From Aselliscus stoliczkanus (Eukaryota; Chordata; Mammalia; Chiroptera; Hipposideridae), in assembly GCA_033961575.1 (NCBI GenBank), contig CM066737.1, positions 66,484,771-66,548,770 on the forward strand: 64,000 nt of DNA, given 5' to 3'. The notes beneath the pieces were generated by a model. The model saw only the letters and a list, made by a program, of their open reading frames with translations, made no database searches and had not been told where the DNA came from. This document shows, in pieces, positions 35,280-46,380 of the stretch (positions are counted from its first letter, which is position 1; the number at the start of each line of letters is the position of its first letter). Made by a program: the position numbers and the translations under genes.

Positions 35280-35375
35280 AATGAGGGGGGGTATTTTGAG
35301 GGGAATTAATGGCAATGTGTCTTTTACTATAACAATTTTTTTATTTAAAATTAACTATTGTTTGATCACTATAAT

Positions 35376-35397
35376 ACACACACACACACACACACAC
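35376..35397 (+). repeat. (CA)n microsatellite
   Basis: About 11 CA units just outside the right palindrome arm, mirroring the (TG)n run on the left. Confidence 0.9.
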
Positions 35398-35398
35398 G

Positions 35399-35745
35399 AT
35401 GCGCCAAAAAATTGTATACAAGTGGACACTTTGGTCAGTGTTGCTCAAGCAGTAGTTTGCTATAATCAGAAGTGTCTGAGGGCTGGCTGAGTGGCGTAGT
35501 GGTTAAGTGCTGGCTTGGGAAGCCAGCGGCCCCAGTTCGGTCCCACATGTGAGGGCCAGTGACACTGCCCTCAAAAAAAAAAAATAGAAGTGGCTGGGAG
35601 CTGATGGTAATCACTTTGTGCACCTCTTGTAATTGCAGAAGTCAAACATGACTTGTATTCATCTTTTGTTATCGGTATATATTGAGTATTACAATTTTAA
35701 TACAGGGTTTTCCTTTCTTAAAATGTGTATACATTTTTTGGCACC
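35399..35745. mobile_element. Mariner-like MITE carrying a SINE
   Basis: Left end GCGCCAAAAAATTGTATACA and right end, as reverse complement, GGTGCCAAAAAATGTATACA form terminal inverted repeats of about 25 bp. There is no transposase. Its length is about 240 bp once the family A SINE at 35480-35584 is removed. Tc1/mariner type is inferred from the end sequence. Confidence 0.6.
35480..35584 (+). mobile_element. Short tRNA-derived SINE, family A
   Basis: Plus-strand copy (GGGCTGGCTGAGTGGCGTAG to GTGACACTGCCCTC plus 14 A). Short flanks AGAAGTG at 35469 and 35586 are the likely target-site duplication. Confidence 0.92.
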
Positions 35746-35831
35746 CTCTGTGTATATGTAATCATATATATTACCTAGCATTATACTACATTACTACATT
35801 ATCCTGATTAATGGTAGCTTTGTAATTACCA

Positions 35832-35990
35832 CATTTTGCTGTGTATAATGTACTCCCATGTATAATGCGCATGCATGTTTTTGGACCAAACTTTCAGGGA
35901 AACAGAATTAACACTACCCATATATAAGGCACATCCTTATTTCTCCCACTCAAATTTGGGAAAAAAGTGTTATACATGGCAAAATACAGT
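35832..35990. mobile_element. Short MITE with terminal inverted repeats
   Basis: Left CATTTTGCTGTGTATAATGT pairs with the reverse complement of the right end, TATTTTGCCATGTATAACAC. The 160-bp body has no coding capacity. I recall similar TATAATGCGCA-containing short elements in mammals but cannot name the family. Confidence 0.6.
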
Positions 35991-35999
35991 AGTTTAGAT

Positions 36000-36785
36000 A
36001 TCAGAAAGCATAAGTCCTCTAGTTTTGCTATTCTTTTTCAAGATTATTATACATTTTCTGGGTTCTTTGGTTTTCCACTTGAAATTTTATATAGTATCAG
36101 TTTGCAGATTTCTACAAAGAAATCAGGTGAAATTCTGATTGCACTTGCCTTGAATCTTTAGTTCAGTTTGGAGAGTATTGCTATTTGATGAATGTTAAGT
36201 GTACTGATCCATGTACATGAGATACTCATATTTCCATTTATTTACTCTTAAGTATTTTATAACTATTTTATCAAAATAACTTTGTACTTTCTACACAGTT
36301 GCCACACTCCTTTATTTGAATTTATTCTTCTTTATGCTATTTTCTTTTGATGCTTGTAAGTGGAATTCTTTTCTTAATTTTATTTTCAGATTATTTATGT
36401 TAAAGTATAGAAATACAATTGATTTTTATATTGGTCTTGTGTACTGTAATGATGATAAATTCATTTATTAGCTCTTATAGTTTATTTTTCAGATTCTAAG
36501 CAATATTCTATATATAAGATTATGTCATCTGAAAATGCAGAGAACTTGAGTTCTTCATTTTTAATCTGGATATATTTAATTTTGTTGTCCTGCGTAACTT
36601 CCCTGAGTAGAGCCTATAGTTCAATATTAAATAGAAGTGGTGAGAGTGCACATCTTCTTGTCTTGTTTCTGAATTTGGGGGAAAGTGTTCTATCTTTCAC
36701 AATTATATATGATGTCAGCTGTGAGTTTTCATAAATCCTCTTTATCAGGTTGAGGAAGTTCCCTTCTACTCCTAGTTTGTTGTGT
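36000..36785 (-). mobile_element. Old L1 ORF2 fragment
   Basis: Reversed L1 reverse-transcriptase text on the plus strand: CTTGAATCTTTAGTTCAGTT, TTCTAAGCAATATTCTATAT, GATTATGTCATCTGAAAATG (the altered catalytic-site region) and AATAGAAGTGGTGAGAGTG. All frames are broken. Confidence 0.7.
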
Positions 36786-39190
36786 TTTTTTAAACCACTT
36801 GATTGAGATATTATTGATATGTAAAAGGTTGTACATATTTATTGTATACAACTCATCAGTTTGGGGATAGGTATATACCAATGAAACTATCACCACCACT
36901 AAGGCCATAGACAAATCCATCACTTCTATAGTTTCTGCCAGCCCTCTTTATTATTATTTTTGGGTGTGTGGTACAAACATTTAACATAAGTTCTACCCTG
37001 TTAGTAAATTTTAAATATATACTCATAGTACAGTATTGTTGGCTACAGGCACTCTGCTCTATAGCAGATCTCCAGAGTTTTATTTTGCACATCTGAAACT
37101 TTATGCTCTTTGATCATCATATCCTCATTTCCCCTTCCACTCAACCCCTGGAAACTACCATTCTACACTGTGATTCTATGAGTTTGATGTTTTAAACTTC
37201 ACATACAAGTGTGATCATACAATATTTATCTTTCTGTGATTGATTTCTTTTAATTAGCTTAGTGTCCTCCAGGTCCATATATGTTGTTGCAAATGGCAGG
37301 ATTTCTTCTTTCCTATGACTGAATAATATTCCACTGTGTATATGTATTACATCTTCTTTATCCATTTATCTGTCAATAGACATTTAGGTTGTTTCCATAC
37401 CTTGGTTATTATGAACAACACACTAGTGAACATAGAGTACAAGAAACTCTTTTAGATCTTGATTTCAATTCTTTTCGGTAAGTATTTAAAAGTCAGATTC
37501 CTGGATCATAGGGTAGTTCTATTTTTAATTTCTTGAACAACCTCTATACATTTTTCCACGGTGGCTGCACCATTTTACATTCTCACTCAGAGTATGCAAG
37601 GGTTGCAATTTCTCCATATCTTCACCAACACTTGTCTTTTTTTCATAATAGGTGTGAGGCAATATCTCACTGTGGTTTTGATTTGCACTTCCCTGATGAT
37701 TAGTAATATTGTACACTTTTTCATATACCTATGAGCCATTTGTATATCCTCTTTGGAGAAATATCTATTCAAATTATTAGCCCATTTTTAAAATCAGGTT
37801 ATTAAGTTTTAGGCATTTCTTATACATTTTGAAGATTAACCCCTTATCAACCATATGGTATATAAATAGTTTCTGCCATTTATAGGTTGCCTTTTCACTC
37901 TGTTGATTATTTCTTTTGTATGCAGAAGCTTTTTAATTTGTTATAGTTCCACTTGTTTATCTTTCTTATTATTATCTGTGCTTTTGGTGTCATATCCATG
38001 AAATCATTGCCAAGACCAATGTCATGAAACTTCTCCCTATGTTTTCTTTGAGGAGTTTTACATTTTCAGGTCTTACATTGAAATCTTTCACCCATTTTGA
38101 GTGGCTTTTTTTATATGGTGTAAGTTAAGGGTTCAATGTAATTCTTTTGCCTGTGGATATTCTGTTTTCTCAGTATCATTTGTTGAAGAATCTATCATTT
38201 CCCAATTGTGTATTCTTATAGAAAATTCAAATATCAGTTGAACATATATGTATGATTTATTTCTGGGCTCTGAATTCTGTTCCATTCGTCTTGTGTCTGC
38301 CTTTATGCCAGTACCATGCTGTTTCAAGTACTATAGCTTTGTAACATATTTTGAAATCAAGAGGTATAATAATTCCAGCTTTTTTCTTATTTCTCAAGAT
38401 TGCTTTGGATGCTAATAGCCTTTTGGTTTTCCATATGAATTTTAGAATTGTTTTTTCTATTTCTGTTAAAATGCCATTGGGATTTTTATAGGGATTATAT
38501 TGACCTGTGGATCACTTTGGGTAGTATGGACATTTCAACAATACAAAGTCCTCAAATTCATGAACAAGAAATGTCTTTCAGCTTGTTTCTGGCATGTTTA
38601 ATTCATCAATGTTTTATAGTTTTCACTATATAAGTCTTTCACCTCCTTAGTTAAGTTTATTTCTAAATATTTTATTGTGTTTGGTGCTATTGTAAATGGG
38701 ATTGTTTTCATAATTTTTTTTTCAGATTGTTCTTAGTTACTTTATAGAAACACAACAGATGTATGCGTGTTGATTTTATGTCCTGCCACTTTTATGAATT
38801 GATTTATTTGTTCTAACAGTTTTTTAAATAGATTATTAAAAGTTATCTACATATAAAATCATATGATTTGACAACACAGAAATTTTGATTCTTTCTTTCT
38901 ATCTTGGCTGTCCTGGATTTCTTTTTCTTGCTTAGTCCTGTTGGTAGGACTTCCATTATGTTGTTGAATAGAAGTGAAGATAGTGGATATCTTTGTTGGT
39001 TCCTGATCTTAGAGTAAAAATCTTAAGTTTTCACAATTGAGTGCGATGTCAGCTGCATGTTTGTCATATATGGCCTTTATTATGTTGAAATAATTTCCTT
39101 TCTATTCCCAGTTTGTTGACAGGATTTTAAATGAAAGGGTGTTGAATTTAGGCAAGATTGTTCAGGAATGTTTAGTTTGTTGATTCTTTG
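36786..39190 (-). mobile_element. Old L1, 3'UTR through much of ORF2
   Basis: Begins on the plus strand with a reversed L1 3'UTR (CTTGATTGAGATATTATTGA, CTCATCAGTTTGGGGATAGG) and continues through the ORF2 C-terminus (CAGGTCCATATATGTTGTTG, GTGGCTGCACCATTTTACAT, TTTGGAGAAATATCTATTCA) into the reverse-transcriptase region (TCCTGATCTTAGAGTAAAAA, near 39000). It is old and frame-broken. It abuts another L1 piece at 36785. Confidence 0.75.
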
Positions 39191-39196
39191 ATATCA

Positions 39197-39330
39197 GAGG
39201 TTGGCAAACTTATGGTACAGGCCAAATCTGCAGAAATTCAGAGCATTATTGAGGTTGTCAATCTGAATTGGCCTCAGTGTCCTGACAATAGAAAACCTTT
39301 ATTTTAGACTTGGAATTATATTATAGAAGT
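39197..39330. repeat. Possible hAT-type DNA transposon remnant
   Basis: The string GAGGTTGGCAAACTTATGGT followed by AGGCCAAATCTGC resembles the start of common mammalian hAT elements. The matching far end is not evident, so this is tentative. Confidence 0.35.
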
Positions 39331-40187
39331 CTTGAAACTACAGAAAATTGTGTTTTCATATCAGCACAGTAGTATGAAATAACACATGCTTGGGTTGCTA
39401 CTTTTATTTTCTCCAGTATGAGTTCTGCTATTTGCTATAAATGATAACATTCTTGTATGGTGGTGGGACATTAGGGTATTTCATATGTTTTATTCTTAAA
39501 CTTATCTTTGTTGTAAGGATTGTCTTACATTCTTGGCCTACTGTGTCTGTATCAGTGGGTAGTTTCAACCCTCAGCCATTAATGGTGAAGCTAGGTATGT
39601 TGATTCCCTGCAGACGATTTTTTACACTAGTGTTCTAGTAAAAAGTTCAATTTTAATGTATGGTTTGGGCCAGAAGACAGTCTTTCCAGCCCACATTTAG
39701 GGTTGCACATGTGATTGCTTTTTCCAGTTTTTATTATTTATATAGTGAATCAGTTTCAGCAACCTGACATGCATTAGAGACTATGATTCAATTCCCATTC
39801 CCACATGTATGTAAAGAGCCCTTTCCATTAAGTTATTTTTTTCTCAATTGGTAGTGAAAGTAACTGCCTTCTCTCTCCTACTTGAATAAGTTTGGAAATG
39901 CTTTAGGACCAGGGTGAGGTCCAGATTTTGGAGAGTATGAAATTTTACACATTTTCAGATCCTTTTAAAGAACAGTACAAACTTAGGCACAGGACTTTGT
40001 AAGGGGCCCATGTGATGAGGAAACTCTGAAATTGAGCTTCATCAGCTTCATGGTAAATCTTCCCATTGGGACATTATTACTTGTCACAATGAAACAAGGA
40101 GGAGTGTTATTGGCATTTAATGAGAAGAGTCCAGGTAAGTCAAACATTCTGCAATATATAAAATATTTCCTTTCAAAAAGATAATTG
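39331..40187. other. Non-coding sequence, no gene seen
   Basis: I see no recognisable repeat, RNA gene or exon. Confidence 0.35.
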
Positions 40188-40188
40188 T

Positions 40189-40582
40189 GGGCTGGCCAGG
40201 TGGCTCAGTTGGGTAGAGTATGAGCTCTGAGCAACAAAATTACTGGTTCAATTCCCACATGGGCCAGTGAACTGTGCCTGAGCTGAGTTGCCACTGAGCT
40301 GCCAACAGAAGGCCTGATGGCTGGTGAGAGTGCTTGTTCTTAACAACAAGGTTGCCGGTTCTTCTGCCCCATAGAATGGTGGGCTGCACCCTCCCTACCG
40401 CCCTGTAACTAGATTGAAAGTGGCAACTGGACTTGAAGATGAGATTGTGCCCTCCACAGCTAAGATTGAAGGACAATTTGACTTGGAACTGATAGGTCCT
40501 GGAACAACACAATGTTCCCCTTCCCCAATTCCCTAGCACTGTTCCCTTCCCCAATTCCCCAATAAAATCTTAATTTGAAAAA
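40189..40582 (+). mobile_element. Dimeric tRNA-derived SINE, family B
   Basis: A nearly 400-bp plus-strand copy. The first tRNA-like unit is GGGCTGGCCAGGTGGCTCAG with box B GGTTCAATTCCC. The second starts near CTGATGGCTGGTGAGAGTGC with GGTTGCCGGTTC. The 3' region contains CCACAGCTAAGATTGAAGGA, tandem CCCTTCCCCAATTCCC and ends CCAATAAAATCTTAATTTG. This is the best uninterrupted dimeric copy in the window. Confidence 0.85.
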
Positions 40583-40937
40583 AGATAATTGTACTAGACA
40601 AAATGTCAGTATTTTAGTGGACCACACAGCTTACCTCCCTCTAGTTACTTCAGCTATGAGGATTTTATTAGATTATGTCACCTGCGAATAGATTGTCCTT
40701 TCTTGCTTTCAGGCTTCCCTATGAATTTTTAAAAATTTTTTAAAGACTTTTTTCTTTACACTGGAAATGAGACCACTTTTTAGTGATTAGCAGACAACCA
40801 CAGCCAATGTAAAAGTTATGATTATACCGAAGAATTATGTTAAATAACAACAAATGACATAACATCAATCAAGGATAGCTATTCACACTAGTCAGCATAG
40901 TAATCCCATCTCCCACCCATAAGTACACATTTCTCTT

Positions 40938-40984
<47 letters not shown>

Positions 40985-41624
40985 TCACATATGTAATTTG
41001 GCCTTTTGACTTATTTTCCTTGACTGGTCCACCTTCCATTCATGGAGAATGTTCAATAATTTGAAGATCCTGATTGTAGAAACTAAAAGGTATATTACTC
41101 AGACAGGAGAGGAGAATCATTCTATATCAAAGTGACAGTGATTAATACATTTAGATTCAGAAAGTCTATCTGTAGTTGCTCTTGAATTAATTTTGTGAGC
41201 TGATATAAGACAGTTCAGCATCATCTAGTCATACTGATTAATGTCCATCTATACATTATGATCTACTTTAGTTACATGGATGTCACTGATTCTACATTTT
41301 TATATGTTTGGACATAGTCCCCACAGTTCATCATCTTGAGTAAAAGTCTATTATTTCTCTATGTCAAATAATAATGACAAATGTGTCCAAAAAAAAAAAT
41401 AGATGTTGAGATCCTGAAGTATGTACAACCTGGCTGGATAGTCTATGGTGCTGAGATTTTCTGCTTAATTATTTTTTGTTTTGATGATGTCATTCAGACC
41501 ATTAACATGTAGGTGTAACAGTAGACTCTGCCATCCTGGATTCAAAACAGCACCTTAAAGAGAAGGGTATACAATAATGTAATAATAATAATAACAATAA
41601 ATTGACATTTTTGACATAAATTGC
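40583..41624. other. Non-coding sequence with a CA microsatellite
   Basis: No gene or repeat family is recognised apart from the (CA)n run at 40941-40982. Confidence 0.35.
40941..40982 (+). repeat. (CA)n microsatellite
   Basis: About 21 uninterrupted CA units. Confidence 0.95.
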
Positions 41625-42015
41625 CAATTGACATAAATTGGCATTTATTTGTGCCATGCATTAAGCACTTTACATACATTAAAACCTTTAATATTTAATC
41701 TTTGTAACAATTGTTTGAGGCAGGTATGATTGTCATCACCCACATTTTTAAAATGAGGATATGGTTGCATACAGAACTCAAGTAATTTTTCTTACATTAC
41801 ATAGTTAGTACTAGTAGAGTTTGTAATCAAAACTAAGTAGCCAGGTCTCAGAGTCCACATTCTATTTTTTTTTTTTTTGAGGGCAGTGTCACTGGCCCTC
41901 ATATGTGGGACCTGAACCGGGGCTGCTGGCTTCCAAACAAGCCAGAGCTTAACCACCGTGCCATTTGGCCGGCCCAGAGCCCACATTCTTAATCATTGTT
42001 ATACTACCTCTCATT
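41625..42015 (+). mobile_element. MIR SINE, split by a younger SINE
   Basis: Core MIR order is visible: GCATTAAGCACTTTACATAC, AATCTTTGTAACAATTGTTT, GAGGCAGGTATGATTGTCAT, then CCAGGTCTCAGAGTCCACAT, and after the inserted SINE CCACATTCTTAATCATTGTT. It is an ancient mammalian tRNA-derived SINE. Confidence 0.78.
41864..41975 (-). mobile_element. Short tRNA-derived SINE, family A
   Basis: Minus-strand copy inserted in a MIR, with a 14-bp target-site duplication AGAGTCCACATTCT/AGAGCCCACATTCT (41850-41863 and 41976-41989). Confidence 0.93.
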
Positions 42016-43960
42016 TGTATTCATTTAACAATGAGTAAAAAAATGTAAAGATCATTATCATGGAAATATGCATAAGAAACAAAAAACCCAAATAACATTT
42101 TGCCAACTTATAATAAAGTGATTAAGTGGAACAATTGACCAAATACTGTATGATTATTATTGAATTATACACATAGCACATCATTTCTCAAGCACAAAGA
42201 GGTAGTAGAGTATATCAATAGAGAAACCAAGAATTGTGAGACCTTTGAACTGCTAATGCTGCAACTAAGAGAGGGGAGAATGTAAAAAGCTACTATTCAT
42301 AAGGCCCTGTGAGAAAGACCCTGGAAACTCCCTGAACTCTTCTAGAGAAGTCAAAGGGCAGCCATTATGAAAAAAAACAGGGAAATACTGCATTCTTACA
42401 ATTATTGTGACCTCATTGGAAATCTGTGGGATGGGAGGGAAAGCAGGTTACATGAGCAAGGAAATAAAAAAGTAAGTAGGATGTAGACTTAATATATCAG
42501 TTCATGTTTTTGATATGGTTATGAAGTTACAATTTGTATGTAGGCTCAAATGCCAGGAATTATTTAGAAGCAATTGCAATTCCACTTTCATAAAGTCAAA
42601 ATAGTAGTACACATTTCAGAACTGCAATTTCAGCAGCCCTGGAATGTGCATGACTATTTTTGGAATACACACTTTTTCCCTTTTGCTTCTAAAATATTTT
42701 TGTAATGATCACACTCTACAAAAAAAATTAAAAATGAAAAAAATGTTTGTCAAATATTACCTTTATATAAATTATAAAGTCTAAATATGATTATGACCGA
42801 ATTCCCTGAATGCTTTGCTGTGAGATGTGTTAAAATACACCTAAAACAAAATTTATATTATAAAGTCATTGATTTTCAACTACCCAATTAGGTACTGAAG
42901 ATAGGCATCAAAACTGATGAACTACAGAGCCTATTCAGCCAAAACAACTTGTAGTATAATACCATGAAAAACAATTTTATCAGATTTTTTTCCTACCTCC
43001 TGAAAATTCTTTACAAGGACTACAACTCTACCACTTCTCAGGGTTTGAATAAAAGAAGTATTTAATGACAACTTCAAGTGCAAAGTCCCAATGACAGTTG
43101 GAGAAATTATTGTCAAAGATTAACTCTTCAATCAAATTCAGTTATTTATAGATTTTTAACGCAACACTTTCAATTATACCAGGTGAATTGTAGAGTGATC
43201 CTTTTACTAGAAAGTAACATAAAAAAAAAGAAATTGTGAGTTTCCTGTGAGATTGTCAATGCAGCATTCATTTATAGCTTCTTGGCCAACCCAAGGTGTT
43301 TGCTGATAGTGATCAAAGACTGAATTATAGCTACACTACTTATTGAACATGGTTCATTGTCAGTTGAAAGTTGTCATGCAAAGAAGTCTCTCACTATCAC
43401 TTCTTAATAACAATGGGACATATATTTTTAAAAATCCAGTAAGAACTCACAGCCTATTGTGACCTAATCAAGACTGTCACTGGTGAAATATTTTAGCTGG
43501 AAATTTGTCCTGTCCAGTAAAGAAAGGAAAAACAGTAAAATAAAGATTGCCTGTGATACAAATTAGTTTTATATGACTTACTGTGTTATCTCTAAACATT
43601 GATCTCCATCCATGTTCTTATTTCTTTGCCTTCATCCTCTTCTAATACCTCTCACTATCCCTTCTGTTATCTTCAATCTGGACTGCCTTTGCTCTGATTC
43701 CTCAGGATTCTATTCTCATATGATTTATCCAATAAAAAAAATAACATGTGTATTTGAATGTGTTTAATGGGTTAATTAATATAACACACATTTTAAAAGA
43801 TCTTCTGAAAAAGAAGATCTTCTGAAAATAGTAACTTAATTGTAAAGAATTGACAAAAATTTTATTGAATTCTAAATTGATCAGAACACAGTTTTCAGCC
43901 CCACATAAGAAACTGAGAAATCCATAAAATGCATGAAAGAGGTTAAGGAGTATAATAAAA
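42016..43960. other. Non-coding sequence, no gene seen
   Basis: AT-rich sequence without an identifiable gene, RNA or repeat family. A small direct repeat, GATCTTCTGAAAA, occurs at about 43799 and 43817. Confidence 0.35.
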
Positions 43961-43964
43961 CTCC

Positions 43965-44165
43965 AGATTCAATACCTGACTCCACTACAAACTAGTTATG
44001 TAAACTTGGGTAATTTACTTCGTTGAATTTCCTATCTGTAAAATATAATTAACAATGATGCTTAGTCATCTTATCTAATTGTTGGTAACGATTATTGAGA
44101 ACATTTATTTAGCTGTCTCCTGCTATTGTTTCTGGCAAGTAGCAGGTGCTAAATTAAATTCACTT
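43965..44165 (+). mobile_element. MIR SINE
   Basis: The order AATACCTGACTCCACTACAA, TAGTTATGTAAACTTGGGTA, TATCTGTAAAATATAATTAA and AAGTAGCAGGTGCTAAATTA is that of MIR (5' to 3'). Confidence 0.75.
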
Positions 44166-44355
44166 AGTTTCTTTTTCCACATCACTGAAAATGTTTAGCG
44201 AAAATTTGAATGACTATTAAGACTGCAAGTAGACCCAAGGCCTTAGGGAGAACTTGAACTTCTTAGATAAATGAAAGACCATTACTAAGAAAAGCTGCTT
44301 ACAGTTATCTTAGGTAAAACAGGGTAGCAATAGCTGGCAAGCCTTTCAGAAGAAT

Positions 44356-44690
44356 TTACTCCTTTGGTACAACAAACTCTTTGGCTGAACTACTAGAGCT
44401 GTTTGGTGCTGCCCTCACTGATCTTTCAGTTTTCGTGGTATGGAATCTCAGCTTTCTGACTACTGAAGTAACACTAATTTTTCTGCCACCATTCACAGCT
44501 CTGACCTTTACAGTTGCTTTGTTTGCTCTTCTGTCACTTCGTTTCACCATCAGTTCCTGCTTCAGCTGTTGCTCTGCCATTTTTCTGCTTTGAAGTTTGT
44601 CTTTGTTGACCTTAAACAAACAGCCAGATATTTCTCCAGCAAAATGGGTATATTCGGGAACAACAAAAAATTGTAATTTGGAACATGTGA
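44356..44690 (-). pseudogene. Unrecognised open frame, possible retrocopy
   Basis: A minus-strand frame stays open from about 44690 to the TAA near 44354. It has an internal ATG (MAEQQLKQEL) at about 44580. The product is very basic and rich in K, R, S and T (for example KRSDRRANKATVKVRAVNGG and SSSSSAKEFVVPKE). It has no recognised domain, no splice signals that I can argue for and no clear poly(A) tail. A retrocopied small basic protein is one explanation; a chance open frame is the other. Confidence 0.25.
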
Positions 44691-45303
44691 TCTAATGGCA
44701 AACTATGAGCAAGTCCAGAGAACAAAGGAGAGGAATGTTCTTTTATAGAGCAAAGGGGGAGCTAAGAGGAGCTATTTTAAACAAAGTGTTCATTGGAGAA
44801 AACGGAGTTCAAAGTATAGTGGCTTTTCATTGACTAAGTTATAACAGTCTTTCATTTGCTGAGTGATTGCCAGATGAGGGGATGATCCTACTCCTGCTGG
44901 GGTAGATTAGAAAAACATCATCCTATAAGAAATGGAAAGTACACCTCTTCTTTGGGGTAATTGACAATGACTAGGTAGTATGTGAGAGCTCTACCTATAG
45001 GCCCTCCTAACTCCAATTTAAATGACGTTTCTGTTTATTTTCTTCACAACTTTTATCTGCCAAACTCACTTTAGTTTATCCTGCCCCAGGTCCAATTATC
45101 TTGACAACTTGGCCCACTATTGAATTGTGTGTTTATGAAATATTGCTGTCAGTATTGCCTTTTCTATCCTGCTGCAAAACAATGAATAAACTCTTGTCAG
45201 TTGTGCCGTAGAGGCATTCCTCATTAGGGGTCAAATTTTGACAAGATGATCCCTAGAACTTTCTGATAGATAGAGAGATATATTCATAAGAGAGATATAT
45301 TCA

Positions 45304-45304
<1 letters not shown>
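44691..45304. other. Non-coding sequence, no gene seen
   Basis: I see no repeat family or exon-like frame. Confidence 0.3.
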
Positions 45305-45342
<38 letters not shown>

Positions 45343-45357
45343 ATGTGATATATATAT

Positions 45358-45405
<48 letters not shown>
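45305..45405 (+). repeat. Compound (TATC)n and (TA)n microsatellite
   Basis: About ten TATC/ATCT units followed by roughly 60 bp of TA repeats. Confidence 0.95.
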
Positions 45406-45407
<2 letters not shown>

Positions 45408-46380
45408 CTATGCACTATAGTAAGTGAGTGAGAGAGACACTTGGAGGTAGAGAGACCATATTATGCCTCTTATATTATTCTACATGTATAGCAACTTTAA
45501 TTTCCCATAAATATGCACAGGCACATACTGGGTAGATGTAAAATGCTGTTCCTGAATAGGGAAAAAATCTGAGCTAGGTGGTAACATCAGTCCTCATCTA
45601 GTACAATTCATTGGAGCATAATAGAAATTGTTGAAATCTCTTAATCTCCTGCTCTCTAATACCAATAAGTTCATATCACTGAGAGCAAATACTCCAGTCA
45701 AAAGCAATAAAATACTACTTCTACAATTACTAATAAAAATGATGATGACAATATTGGAAGAAAATACACTACTTGTGATTGTGAATTATCAATTTTGTCC
45801 TTTTTTTAGTACCAGCACACTAATTTCACTCATGTATTTATTTTTTGTGTGTTTCAGGTGTACAAAACAACATAGTGATTAGACATTTTTTTTTATTTTT
45901 TAAATTAGTTTCAGGTGTACAACACAGTGCAATAGTTATACATTTTACCCCTCAAAGTGACAACACCCCACCCCCAATACACCACCCCACTCCCCCCCAT
46001 ATCATATATATCTATTATTCTTCCTCTGACTCTCTTCCACAGTATAATCCATATCCCGTGACTATCTATATATATTCAATTACAGTAGGTATACCCCCTC
46101 TGCTTTAGTAATACAGTGCAGTGATCAAACCTCTACTCCATCCATGAAATGGTCTCCCTAACAAGACCTATGATCATCTGACATTCCACAGAATATTTAC
46201 AACATTATTAATTGTATTCCCCAAACTGTTTTTCCTAACCCAGTAGCAATATTGTAGTTGCCTATTTTTGCTGTCTAATCCCTTCCCCTTCTCCCTCATC
46301 CCCATTCCTCTCCCAATTAGCAACCCTGATTTTTCCTCTATGAGACAGTTTCTGTTTACTTTGCTCATTCATACAGTTTT

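Larger units (their letters stand above)
34366..35374. mobile_element. Palindromic mariner element (two inverted 3' halves)
   Basis: Left arm (34366-34815) and right arm (about 35010-35374) are inverted copies of the 3' half of one mariner element. Matching blocks run from GACAGAAATTGCCATATCAG (34770) against CGGTATGGCAATTTCTGTCA (35038) out to GGTGATAAAAAAATAGTGAA against TTAACTATTGTTTGATCACT. About 195 bp of non-matching sequence separates the arms. A family A SINE sits in the left arm. The layout suggests an inverted duplication or two head-to-head insertions. Confidence 0.75.
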
